Shown here: in pieces, positions 43,601 to 48,470 of the stretch
Position numbering within the stretch: the first letter of the stretch is position 1
How the letters are laid out: each line of letters begins with the position of its first letter
Source of the DNA: Holothuria scabra
Lineage: Eukaryota > Echinodermata > Holothuroidea > Aspidochirotida > Holothuriidae
Reading direction: 5' to 3'
Assembly: GCA_037179385.1 (NCBI GenBank)
Contig: CM074195.1
Location: 25,752,087-25,816,086, forward strand
DNA: 64,000 bases
The notes under the pieces: model-generated
Databases searched by the model: none
What the model was told of the DNA's origin: nothing
What the model saw: the letters and a program-made list of their open reading frames with translations, nothing else
Translations under genes and position numbers: made by a program

Positions 43601-46353
43601 TCAACTCCTAGGGTTTATGTGCTAATTTTATGAAATGTGGTCAAAGTCTCCAGCTGTTGATGGATCATCAAAGTTGCACTTTAGTAGGTCAGAGGTCATG
43701 TGGGGTCATAGAGAGGTCAAACAGTGAAATCACTCAAATGCCTTCAACCCTTAGAGGTTACTAAGCAAATCTTATTAAAGTTCGTCAGAGTTTTAATGCA
43801 GTAGATTATCGGTCATAAAAGTTGTACTTTTAAAGTAGGTCAAAGGTCATTTGGGGGTCATGCAGAGATCAAACAGTGAAATCATGCAAAGGTCTTCTAC
43901 TCAGGAGTAATGTGCTAATTTTATGAAATGTGGCCAGTGTTTAGCTGTGAAGTGTTGTATCTTTTGATGTAGGCCAAAGTCATTTGGAGTCGTAGAGAGA
44001 TATAAAAAGGGAAATCACTCAAAAGCCATCAACCCATAGGGTTTATGTGCAAATTTTACTTAAGTTGGTCAGATGGTTCATCAAAGTTTTACTTTTGAAG
44101 TAGGTCAAAGATCATTTAGAATCATGCAGAGGTCAAGCAGTGAAATGATGCAACGGAGTTCTACTTCTAGGGGTTGTGTGCTAATTTTATGAAATGTGGC
44201 CACAGTGTTCAGGTGATGATAGATTATCTGTTGTGCTTCTGGAAGGTAAAAAGTCATGTCAGGTCAGAGAGGACAAACAGTGAAATCACCATAAAACCCT
44301 CAACACATAATGGTTATATTCACATCTTACTAAAGCTGAAAGACTTTTCAGTAGATGGCTGGTTATCATAGTTGCACTTTGGAAGAAGGTTAAAGATCAC
44401 TTATAAACCAGTAGACAATTATTGAAAAGTTGTTTCAAACGGAGCACCTTTGATTTGCTACTGCTGTGACAATTGATCAGTCTCTGAAGGTGATACCTAG
44501 CAGTCTAGCACAGAAGATCAAGACTTTTCACAGCTCCTTGGTACTGATCCCATAATGATACTATATATATAGTATCATTATGGGATCAGTATAGAAGGTG
44601 TTTGAGGGAAATCCTAGTTGAGCTACTGCATCATTGATGCTCTTGTCTCCAATACAGAAGCCCCACTACCAGCTAACAGAAATGTGGTAACGCTATTGAA
44701 AGTTTTTCGCTTTTGTCCATTCTCTAGAGTTTGTCTTAGTTATGCACTCCCTTGTTGTGTTACTAATGTCAGTGAGTAAATGTAAAAATTATTTGGAAGA
44801 ATCAGCTTTGGATTCAGTGCCAAATAAAGAAAAGTCTTAACCCTTTGCAGCACACTCACTTCACACTCCACACTAAGTCAATAGGAACCTTTTTCTGTAC
44901 TGTATGTGCCTAATGTCACTATTTGAATTTGCGGGGGAGTACTTTACTTTTAGCTCTCCCCCACAAATAGATGGCACTAATCGCATATTGCTTAGGCTGG
45001 CAGAGATCCCAAGTCTGTGCTGAGTGGAATGGTGCAAAGTTTTTGAAAATCGATTGTAGAATGACGGAGATATGATTTTTTTTCTGAGGGCTGTTTTGGG
45101 GGCAATTTTTTATGATTTTCAAAGGATTTTTCAAAAATTAAAAAAAAACAAGCCCAGACATGTAAAAATCTTTTCACTTTTTAGCATCTTTGATTTATAA
45201 ACTATTACCTGAAAGTATAGCCAAAGGGTTTTCATTTTTTTTGTGCCTGCAAGATTTTTTGTAAATTTTACACATTTTTCCATTTTCTCGCACTTTTTTT
45301 TTAAGAGACTCATACAATCGGCAGGATTTTCCCAAAAATTCTTCGGGGGCACTGCCCAAGAAAATTAATATTATGAGACAGATCGTTTTGTTCCCAATCA
45401 TTTGATACCAAGGGAAAGGCTGTAGGATGTTAGGGGGTTGTTTTATGAATTTTACAAAATGGTAATATTTTTGGGGGTATGGATCTACCACCTGTGCTAC
45501 ATAGAGTTAAAGAAGTTTGTCAATTTTGTGGTTGGCAAGTCTGTCTTTCCTGCAACATAGACTTTGATGGACCATGCATGATGAAATGTCACTGTGTGCA
45601 CTATATTGCTTTTCTTTTATTTGTCAAGTTTATATTGTAATAAAGTTGTTAAAATTAGCAGTAAAATATTGCTGATTTCTTATTTTTTTTATTTAAATAC
45701 AGATGGTGCTGCTGCAGGTGTGGAGCCTGCAGTTGTTGAAGAGACCAGTGGTAAGTAATTCTTCATTTAAATTATAAAACATTGTCTCCTGCCTAGAAAT
45801 CTCAGTCATTTGGTGAGGGGGTAGTAGTCCCAAAATAGTATATAAATGTCAGTGGTTCACCAACTAAAGATTTCAGTCTCATGGCTGTGTCAGCTATTAC
45901 ATGTGTTTGGGATCATCTGGCAAAGATCATTTGTAACATCTGAACTTCTCAGGCAGTTCAGAATATTTTTTGTTACTCAAAGATTTCAAGTTTCTTTCTT
46001 TCTTGTTAATTAAGTAAAGAATCTGACACTGATACTGCAGTGGGGTTCATGGGAAAATGACACAATTTCACCTCACGGGGCCATATTATTATTATTATTA
46101 AATTAAATTTATACAGCTCCTTTAGTAAAACATTATTCAAAAGCACTCTACAATACATGAAAGGTAAACAAAAACTGGAGAAAAGAAAAGAGTGCAGAAA
46201 TTATGTACAGAGTGCGATAACTTAGGCCTGCATGCAGTCACGAAAAGTAATATTGAACAGATACATAGTGATGATTTCTTATTTTTTTTTTTCATTTAAA
46301 AACAGATGGTGCTGCTGCAGGTGTGGAGCCTGCGGTTGTTGAAGAGACCATTG
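7549..46353 (+). CDS. TNF receptor superfamily-like single-pass receptor, split gene (3' end open)
   Basis: Joining 7549-7692, 15109-15191, 20288-20405, 22938-23004, 24300-24440, 35145-35273, 36554-36595, 41000-41026, 45703-45750 and 46306-46353 gives one uninterrupted frame with compatible phases and GT-AG junctions at every step. The product has a signal peptide (1-21), a Cys-rich ectodomain (Cys 26, 52, 65, 71, 80, 83, 100, 103, 106, 109, 120, 128), an acidic stalk (138-184), a hydrophobic helix (196-215) and a short cytoplasmic tail. The CxxCxxC cluster followed by SECTIERNAVC is the hallmark end of a TNFR cysteine-rich domain. By family knowledge it should bind a TNF-like ligand at the cell surface and signal through adaptors. 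No death domain is seen, but the 3' end is missing. A spliced 5' UTR exon is likely upstream. Which TNFR subfamily it belongs to cannot be told. Confidence 0.8.
7874..9339. mobile_element. TTAA-flanked element with about 220-bp inverted ends, 1.47 kb
   Basis: TTAA at 7870-7873 and 9340-9343 flanks ends AGAGCCCATGAAATGACT and AGTCATTTCATGGGCTCT. The inverted similarity runs inward to about 8095 and 9131, including GACATCATCACAGGAACCCA and its complement. TTAA target use points to a piggyBac-type origin, which is an inference. No transposase frame survives. It lies in intron 1, about 180 bases after exon 1. Confidence 0.75.
9505..9854. mobile_element. hAT-like MITE with 5-bp duplication GTCTA
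   Basis: Ends CAGGGCTCTATTTT and AAAATCAAGGCCTG are imperfect inverted copies, flanked by GTCTA at 9500-9504 and 9855-9859. It belongs with three other CAGGG-starting elements here that have 5-bp duplications. Confidence 0.6.
10253..12286. repeat. Dispersed 2.0-kb repeat, copy 1
   Basis: Begins TGGTTCCTTG and ends CAAGGAACCA, with a (GT)n run at 10305-10328, several GGAGGTCAAAGGTCA and TTGACCTCATTTGACCTC motifs, and repeated modules starting with TTGGAATGCAAGGTATG. The start and end match a second, shorter copy at 39413-40794. The interior of this copy includes extra sequence (about 11100-11850) with a perfect 46-bp palindrome. Confidence 0.65.
11636..11681. repeat. 46-bp perfect palindrome
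   Basis: Two 23-base arms match without mismatch or spacer, from ATGAGATTTTACAG through the centre GTTAAC to CTGTAAAATCTCAT. It could extrude as a cruciform. Confidence 0.85.
12514..12698. mobile_element. hAT-like MITE, 185 bp, 5-bp duplication AGTCA
   Basis: Ends CAGGGGATAATTTA and TAAATTATTCCCTG are flanked by AGTCA at 12509-12513 and 12699-12703. Its right end (inverted: CAGGGAATAATTTATCC, then GTATCGCATCGCA) matches the left end of the 1.3-kb element at 46879-48167, so it is a deletion derivative of the same family. It interrupts the head module of an AGGTCA repeat. Confidence 0.8.
12780..14960. repeat. AGGTCA tandem array, about 145-bp period, interrupted by a SINE
   Basis: Diverged units with GGAGGTCAAAGGTCATCTGG and GATATCTCAAGATAGGAA(A) cores recur near 12879, 13016, 13160, 13780, 13934, 14077, 14221, 14280, 14418, 14567, 14678 and 14821. 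A tRNA-derived SINE splits it at 13384-13672, and a (TCTA)n run lies at 14893-14908. Several units retain a perfect DR1. Short frames here are artefacts of the repeat. Confidence 0.8.
13384..13672 (-). repeat. tRNA-derived SINE
   Basis: On the minus strand a tRNA-like head has an A-box GGTCTAAGGGTAAGAGCATC (13639-13658) and a B-box-like CCCGGGTTC (13612-13620). The body has ACTGCCATTGTGCCTGATGC and the tail GTAAAACTCCATCTTACTTA. The body is interrupted by a (CATA)n run near 13465-13482. Matching bodies occur at 34805, 36260, 46555 and 48180. Confidence 0.75.
15109..15191 (+). CDS. Coding exon 2: Cys-containing ectodomain segment
   Basis: The acceptor is a long T-rich tract ending TTTTTCAG and the donor is G|GTGAGT. 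The 83 bases encode residues 49-75 plus two bases of Gly76. The segment NQWCFYDPKDFTGRAACKVG then YHCQSLS carries Cys 52, 65 and 71, Trp51 and several aromatics. It reads directly in phase 0 from exon 1 and hands phase 2 to exon 3. Spacing of the Cys residues is compatible with an N-terminal, possibly divergent, TNFR-type cysteine module. It lies in an intron-sized gap between two repeat arrays. Confidence 0.75.
15215..15798. other. Intronic sequence with a degraded repeat head
   Basis: A TTCTTTGCC...GGCAAGGAATCTATGCC hairpin at about 15214-15247 repeats the head of the AGGTCA family, without an array behind it. The rest holds nothing recognised. Confidence 0.35.
15799..16305. repeat. Long-inverted-repeat element, copy A (disrupted)
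   Basis: The left part (CTCAAGTCAAAAA, AGAGCATGAAAAATGA, CTCCCATCTT, ATTCCTGAGCT) and the right part (TCAGCTCAGGAATGTCC, GAAGATGGGA) are inverted copies and match the element at 36630-37190. A hAT MITE is nested in it at 15924-16108. Confidence 0.6.
15924..16108. mobile_element. hAT MITE, 185 bp, nested
   Basis: The left end CAGTGTTGTAATCGAGTC and the right end, inverted CAGTCTTGTAAC...GACTCGAGTC, are similar. Flanks TCTCTATG (15916-15923) and TCTCTGTG (16109-16116) match at 7 of 8 bases, as expected for a hAT duplication. It is inserted inside the long-inverted-repeat element copy A. Confidence 0.65.
16306..17247. other. Intronic sequence with weak AGGTCA-repeat traces
   Basis: Single degenerate units of the AGGTCA family are visible near 16845-16880 and 16980-17020. 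Nothing else was recognised. Confidence 0.35.
17866..18146. mobile_element. hAT MITE, 281 bp, nested
   Basis: Ends CATGGGCCTCTGCAG and, inverted, CATGGGCATCCACAG. Flanks AGTGCACA (17858-17865) and AGTGCAGA (18147-18154) match at 7 of 8 bases. The interior has poly-C/G rich strings. Overlapping frames on both strands here are not genes. Confidence 0.65.
18455..18807. mobile_element. Probable hAT MITE, 353 bp
   Basis: Perfect 11-base ends TAGGGTTACCA and TGGTAACCCTA. The TAGGG start is typical of hAT. No convincing target duplication was found, so the exact borders may be off. Confidence 0.5.
20288..20405 (+). CDS. Coding exon 3: TNFR cysteine-rich domain, first part
   Basis: The exon follows a T-rich acceptor ending TTTGAAG and ends at GAG|GTAAGT. 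It completes Gly76 and encodes 39 residues (77-115). Six Cys residues fall in a tight pattern: Cys80-x2-Cys83, then Cys100-x2-Cys103-x2-Cys106-x2-Cys109, followed by an acidic stretch EREGME. This matches the core of a TNFR cysteine-rich domain, which continues into the next exon. There is a sequon at Asn86-Lys-Ser. It ends in phase 0. Confidence 0.8.
20611..21164. mobile_element. hAT-like element, 554 bp
   Basis: Ends TAAGCTATAGCGGTAT and ATACCGCTACAGCTTA are inverted copies with one mismatch. Flanks GTAAAAGT (20603-20610) and GTAAAACT (21165-21172) match at 7 of 8 bases. The interior is rich in ATCGATAT and TACCGATA strings. The end resembles that of the 3.1-kb element at 26355 (TAAGC, then CGGTA). 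Confidence 0.7.
21324..21685. mobile_element. TTAA-flanked MITE (piggyBac-type), copy B
   Basis: Ends AGAGGCTCATTGGGTTG and CAACTCAGTGAGCCCCT, flanked by TTAA at 21320-21323 and 21686-21689. It is the intact counterpart of the copy at 7146-7469, with shared internal strings such as CAAACTTAGACAATCT. Confidence 0.75.
21710..21763 (-). repeat. SINE head fragment
   Basis: On the minus strand TTTACTGGTAGAGCATCTGA is an A-box-like tRNA head matching the other SINE heads; the body is missing. Confidence 0.4.
21766..22069. mobile_element. Tc1/mariner-type MITE, 304 bp, TA target
   Basis: Inverted ends CCGTATTTACTCTAATAAAC and, on the right, TTTAATAGAGTAAATACGG are flanked by TA on both sides (21764-21765, 22070-22071). 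The interior has no frame of note. Confidence 0.7.
22072..22937. other. Unannotated intronic sequence
   Basis: AT-rich intron 3 sequence before exon 4. No repeat array or inverted-ended element was recognised. Confidence 0.35.
22938..23004 (+). CDS. Coding exon 4: end of TNFR cysteine-rich domain
   Basis: The acceptor is TTGTTTTATAG and the donor G|GTAAGA. It encodes residues 116-137 and the first base of codon 138. The segment EVSECTIERNAVCQKR contains the CT-x-x-x-N-x-V-C signature that closes a TNFR cysteine-rich domain (Cys120 and Cys128). A TNFR domain split between two exons is common in the family. From here on every exon junction found is phase 1. Confidence 0.8.
23640..24215. repeat. 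98-bp minisatellite, about six units
   Basis: GGATGATT landmarks recur at 23660, 23758, 23855, 23953 and 24051, a 97-98-base period, with a degraded sixth unit. Each unit has GCCATCAAAA, CTGGAAGGTT and CCACTGGAGGACT. It lies 85 bases before the stalk exon. Confidence 0.8.
24300..24440 (+). CDS. Coding exon 5: acidic stalk
   Basis: A strong acceptor (TTTTTTTTCTTTATCAG) begins the exon, and a weaker donor G|GTATTG ends it. It encodes Asp138 and residues 139-184, rich in Glu, Asp, Ser, Thr and Pro, for example PSEKPKTQDEIEENPVTDVC. It has one Cys and no domain I recognise. Its position between the cysteine-rich domain and the membrane helix marks it as the juxtamembrane stalk. A 98-bp minisatellite lies immediately upstream in the intron. 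Confidence 0.75.
24569..24723. mobile_element. Probable hAT MITE, 155 bp
   Basis: CAGGTGCGGATCCA at the left and TGGATCCGCGTCTG at the right are near-inverted copies, with a poly-C run inside. No target duplication was found. Confidence 0.45.
24724..26354. other. Unannotated intronic sequence
   Basis: AT-rich intron 5 sequence with no exon in the phase needed by the gene. Short frames (for example 25473-25763) have no recognisable features. Confidence 0.35.
28454..28895. repeat. 221-bp tandem duplication inside the hAT-like element
   Basis: AACTGGTGTGCACCACTTGC occurs at 28454 and 28675, and the following 200 bases align, including GTCGATCCCTGATGTTGAAA and GATCGTTGAATGAAAG. Confidence 0.75.
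28938..29104 (+). other. Exon-like frame inside the hAT-like element
   Basis: A T-rich acceptor-like stretch ending TTTTATTAG is followed by an open frame (KQKIVRAQFVVEQARARRG then KTRRSGIVGGLSTDEEIAS) to a stop at 29102-29104. An AATAAA lies about 70 bases further. The composition is protein-like and GC-richer than the surroundings. It could be the last exon of a gene of the element or a captured host exon. I do not recognise it. Confidence 0.3.
29500..30250. repeat. About 296-bp imperfect tandem repeat, about 2.5 units
   Basis: GCCTTTGAATTATTGTTAAA occurs at 29711 and 30007, and GGTCCAAGGCCC recurs near 29795, 29940 and 30210. Units also share TATGAAATTCTGCA and CTTGTACAACTTTGATGC. Confidence 0.65.
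30251..34804. other. Intron 5 remainder, mostly unannotated
   Basis: A SINE head trace is at about 30975-31070 (AGAGCATCTGACTTGCATTC). A near-perfect hairpin is at 32051-32088. A probable hAT end (CCCTGGTTCCCAACCAGGGG) is near 34625. The string CCTAACCCTAACC occurs near 31730. No exon in the right phase was found. Confidence 0.35.
32051..32088. repeat. 18-bp stem hairpin
   Basis: CTGTCAGTAGCTGATCCA and TGGATCAGCTACTGGCAG pair with one mismatch around a 2-base loop. Confidence 0.6.
34805..34985 (-). repeat. SINE body fragment
   Basis: Matches the tail and body of the SINE at 13384-13672 (minus-strand GTAAAACTCCATCT, GGAAAAAAGGTTG, ACTGCCATCGTGCTTGGTGC) but lacks the tRNA head. It ends 160 bases before the transmembrane exon. 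Confidence 0.6.
35145..35273 (+). CDS. Coding exon 6: transmembrane segment
   Basis: The acceptor is a long T/C tract ending TTTTACAG and the donor is G|GTGAGT. The exon encodes Asp185 and residues 186-227. VMVAVILVLLFTIILGFLIY (196-215) is an uninterrupted hydrophobic helix of 20 residues, followed by the basic stop-transfer KWRYLPK. This fixes the topology: type I, N-terminus outside. The preceding intron is 10.7 kb, the largest in the gene, and contains the 3.1-kb hAT-like element at 26355-29430. Confidence 0.8.
36045..36250. repeat. AGGTCA-family head, (GT)n and one unit
   Basis: GATTCCTTGATGCAATCAGAGGAATC, abbreviated here as a TTCCTTG hairpin, is followed by (GT)n at 36087-36122. One unit follows, ending GAAGGTCAAAGGTCATG with a perfect DR1 at about 36229-36241. 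Confidence 0.5.
36260..36512 (+). repeat. tRNA-derived SINE
   Basis: The head GCAGTGGTAAGAGCGTCAGA and the B-box-like GAGGTTCAAGTCC are followed by the shared body (CTGCCATTGTGCTTGGTGCC, GAGCCACAAGTAGG) and the tail TGTAAAACTCCCTCTAATCT. It ends about 40 bases before the exon at 36554. Confidence 0.7.
36554..36595 (+). CDS. Coding exon 7: cytoplasmic tail, 42 bases
   Basis: The acceptor TTTTCTTCCTACAG is good; the donor G|GTATTA is weak but in phase. The exon encodes Gly228 and residues 229-241 (GENNQNSGHNIYS), a polar segment with one Tyr. Its length is divisible by three and both junctions are phase 1, so skipping it would keep the frame. No signalling motif is recognised with confidence. 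Confidence 0.6.
36630..37190. mobile_element. Element with about 115-bp inverted ends, copy B
   Basis: The left arm (CTCAAGTCAAA, AGAGCATGAAAAAT, CCTGAGCT, AAAATGTTGAAG) and the right arm (CTTCAACATTTTATG, AGCTCAGGAATGTCC, ATTTTTCATGCTCTTTAA, TTTGACTTGAG) are inverted copies. It is a relative of 15799-16305. No clear target duplication was found. Confidence 0.65.
37360..37800. repeat. Dispersed repeat, copy 1
   Basis: Shares ordered blocks with 60690-61180, including AAGCATTTTG, GTGTGGTTCTCA, GATATGAGCA, AGTAAAGTTG-type strings, GATATCTCAA and CACTGTGTAG. The family is not identified. Confidence 0.5.
37801..39405. other. Unannotated intronic sequence
   Basis: AT-rich intron 7 sequence, nothing recognised. 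Confidence 0.35.
39413..40794. repeat. Dispersed 1.4-kb repeat, copy 2
   Basis: Starts TGGTTCCTTGTGTTAACAAA and ends ATGCAAGGAACCA like the copy at 10253-12286. It shares (GT)n, TTGACCTCATTTGACCT, GGTAGTCCAAAGGACAAC and TTGAAGGTGCAAAT blocks in the same order, but lacks the palindrome-bearing section. Confidence 0.65.
41000..41026 (+). CDS. Coding exon 8: 27-base microexon with NAGNAG acceptor
   Basis: The acceptor region reads TTTTGCTTGCAGCAG, and the donor is a near-consensus G|GTAAGT. The exon encodes Ala242 and AEMSPMMR. Two AGs three bases apart allow 27- or 24-base versions that differ by a single Ala. Phase 1 on both sides links it to exon 7 and to the exon at 45703. A GC-rich repeat element begins 70 bases downstream. 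Confidence 0.6.
41097..41907. mobile_element. GC-rich inverted-ended element, 0.8 kb
   Basis: AAGGCCCTGTCACACTATTCC at the left and GGAATAGTGTGCCTTTAC at the right are imperfect inverted ends. The interior is strikingly GC- and CpG-rich, with scattered CCGCAG, CGCAAGT and CCCGTA motifs in both orientations. That opens overlapping frames on both strands; none looks like a protein. No clear target duplication. Confidence 0.55.
41908..43060. other. Unannotated intronic sequence
   Basis: No exon in the needed phase and no clear element were found. Confidence 0.35.
43065..44410. repeat. (TCTG)n plus AGGTCA array, about 145-bp period
   Basis: CAACAAGTTGAGCTACAGTA and a (TCTG)n run (43090-43130) lead into about nine diverged units with TAGGTCAAAGGTCATTTGGG near 43228, 43381, 43540, 43687, 43836, 43972, 44101, 44245 and 44386. 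Units share CAGAGGTCAAACAGTGAAAT. A similar lead (CAACAAGTTGAATAAACTAT) precedes the array at 59.4 kb. Confidence 0.75.
44542..44591. repeat. 50-bp perfect palindrome
   Basis: Two 25-base arms without mismatch or spacer, from TACTGATCCCATAATG through the centre CTATATATATAG to CATTATGGGATCAGTA. It begins and ends with TA. Confidence 0.85.
44658..44771 (+). CDS. Possible cassette exon (114 bases), low confidence
   Basis: A T/C-containing acceptor TTGTCTCCAATACAG is followed by an open phase-1 frame starting EAPLPANRN. A consensus-like donor A|GTGAGT at 44772 gives a 114-base exon divisible by three that rejoins 45703 in frame. A nearer donor (GTG|GTAACG at 44687) would give a 29-base exon that shifts the frame. 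The second half of the long version looks less like coding sequence. It may not be an exon at all; the flanking exons splice in frame without it. Confidence 0.25.
44841..45506. mobile_element. piggyBac-type element, 666 bp
   Basis: TTAA at 44837-44840 and 45507-45510 flanks the ends CCCTTTGCAGCACA and TGTGCTACATAGAG. TTAACCCTTTG is a common piggyBac end. The interior has AT-rich open frames on the minus strand without recognisable domains. Confidence 0.65.
45703..45750 (+). CDS. Coding exon 9: acidic repeat module, copy 1
   Basis: The exon is 48 bases between a pyrimidine-rich acceptor ending AATACAG and donor G|GTAAGT. It encodes D-GAAAGVEPAVVEETS, phase 1 on both sides. It is the first of two almost identical exons 603 bases apart. 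It is alanine-, valine- and glutamate-rich, with two acidic residues followed by Thr-Ser at its end. Function of the module is unknown. Confidence 0.65.
46306..46353 (+). CDS. Coding exon 10: acidic repeat module, copy 2
   Basis: Duplicate of the exon at 45703, with acceptor AAACAG and donor G|GTAAGT. It encodes D-GAAAGVEPAVVEETI. Two bases differ in the 48: one is silent (GCA to GCG) and one changes Ser to Ile. That both changes are mild only in the phase-1 frame supports that frame. About 240 bases of the following intron are also duplicated. The exon downstream of it is not certain. Confidence 0.65.
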
Positions 46354-46554
46354 GTAAGTAATTCTTCATTTAAATTATGTAACGTTGTCTTCTGCCTAGA
46401 AATCTCAGTCATTTTGTGAGGGGGTAGTAGTCCCCAGATAGTATATAAATGTCAGTGGTTCACCAACTAAAGCTTTAAGTCTTATGACTGTGTCAGCAAT
46501 TACATGTGTTTGGGATCATCTGGCAAAGATCATTTATAACATCTTAACTTCTCA

Positions 46555-48470
46555 GGCAGTAAAGAATGGAACTGTGCATGAATACAGACCCCTGAGCCAG
46601 TGAGCCACAACTGGAAAAAAGGCTGTGTCTGGCTAGACTTAGACCAATTGGTTAGAAACTGGGCTGTAAAACTCCATTCATCTAACTCTTGTTAGATACT
46701 GGGCTCTTAAACTCCCTCCAGCTACAGCCCCATGATGCATAGAGATCTGAAGGGCAATATCCAGGTTTGGAGTTTAACTCCTGGCTGGGTCATACTGAAG
46801 ACATGAAAAAATAAAACCTACTGCCATTGTGCTTGGTGCTCAGTATAGGCAGTGAAAGTAGGAAAATCAAGCCAGTGACAGGGAATAATTTATCCGGTAT
46901 CGCATCGCAGAATGCGATGCAAAGTGACAGATTTGCGATACAAATAAAAGTATGTGTAGCAAAATTTGCGATACAATTTCCGAGCAAAAGCTCCGGTACT
47001 CGGTAAATGGAAACAACAATGGGAATACTGCAGGAAGGCCTACAACTGTTCAATATATAATTAGTACACGCACACTTGTCAAGCAATGAAACATTGCAAA
47101 AAAGCACCAAAAAAAGTACCCAGACACTTGAGTATGTTCAAAACGGCAAGGTAATTATGCCTATTCACACAATTTTTACGTACACGTGTTGGTCGCTAGT
47201 TACATTGTCGATGGTGGGACTTCAACGTATACAGCTGTGTATGAAGTATGAAGCACTGTGTAAGTGCTACTGTTACGATAGCTCGGAGACTTCCTATAGG
47301 GATCAAAATCCTTCCACATAAAACAAAAGACAGCCTAGGCTCTTCACATCTCCATATACAAACACGTTAGGATAGTGCAAGGTCTAGCACAAACACCTCA
47401 GTAAAAAAAGCATTGTAGGCCAAAACTACAGGGGTTAATCTTTCGAAAATAGTATGTAGGGCTTAGTATGAGTATTTTACACGTGCCTCATTATTATTTT
47501 GTGAAATTTGTGAAAATTTGATTATATTGGACATCTTTCAAATTGACATTGTTCTGACTACCCTGAATGAGGCTGTACAGCAATACCCATATTAGGCCTT
47601 GTATGTAATACATATGAGAAGTTTGAGAGCACTTCTAGAAATGGATTGCAAGCTTGAAATTTAGGAAATTTCCCAGGATTTAAGAAGCATGCAAACTGCT
47701 TATTATCATGGTGGAAGAAAAACAATAAGGTTACTGACTGTCTTCTGGCCCTGTTCCAGTTTGTTAGCATGCAGTGCATCAAGCTTGTTGAGTGAATGTT
47801 TTTGACTCGCTTTCTGGAGGACCTTACACTGTAGGCCTACAGCAAAGCAAGGAGCTGATTCAGTCTTATATGGAATTGAACTCAGTATTTTGTGCCTAGT
47901 TTCTGCAGATCCATAAAGAATTATTGCAGATAGGACTTTTTGTGGAACAGTGCTGTCACATTAAGTCAATGTTTAGGTTTGGTTTCAGCATATAACTGAA
48001 CACCGTATCATAGCGGGGAATAGCATCTGGGCATGAATCAGAGTACTGTATAACAGAAGAAAAGTTTGACAGTGAAAATTGCTATGCAAATTTTGAAAAT
48101 TGCTGCACAAAATGGAACTTGTATCGCAAAAATGCTATGCAAAATTTCTGTACTAAATTATTCCCAGAGTGAGCCACAACTGGAGTCATACCAAAGACTC
48201 TAAAAATAGAACCTACTGCCATTGTGCGTGATGCTCCCTTGTAAGCAATGCAGTAAGGAAAACAAACCAGTGAGCCACAACTGGAAGAAAGGCTGTTGCT
48301 GGCTCGACTTGAACAAATGGCTTGGAAACTGGGCCGTAAAACTTCAACTAACTGACTAATTAACACAACTGAAAAAAAGGCGTGACCGACCTGACTTAAA
48401 ACCCTAATCCCATTGGTTTGAAACTTAACATGAAATTCCATCAAACTGAATAAATAAAAGAAAGGCAAGC
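46555..48470 (+). repeat. SINE fragments, one split by a transposon
   Basis: Body and tail segments of the tRNA-derived SINE occur at 46600-46690, 46785-46878 and 48168-48360 (GAGCCACAACTGGAAAAAAG, ACTGCCATTGTGCTTGGTGC, GTAAAACTCCATTC). The segment AAGCCAGTGA / GCCACAACTGG is interrupted exactly by the element at 46879-48167. Confidence 0.65.
46879..48167. mobile_element. hAT-like element, 1.29 kb, 5-bp duplication AGTGA
   Basis: Ends CAGGGAATAATTTA and TAAATTATTCCCAG are flanked by AGTGA at 46874-46878 and 48168-48172. Removing the element and one AGTGA restores the SINE string CCAGTGAGCCACAACTGG seen intact near 48262. Subterminal TATCGCATCGCA and TTTGCGATAC strings are shared with the 185-bp derivative at 12514. 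No transposase was recognised. Confidence 0.8.

Larger units (their letters stand above)
45670..46568. repeat. Tandem duplication of an exon and its flanks, with LINE tail between
   Basis: 45670-45960 and 46272-46565 align closely, including both 48-base exons and about 210 bases of following intron. Between them, 45960-46270 matches 50320-50630, which carries the 3' end of a LINE with an (ATT)n tail (46086-46099). The duplication is recent, judged by the few differences. Confidence 0.75.
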
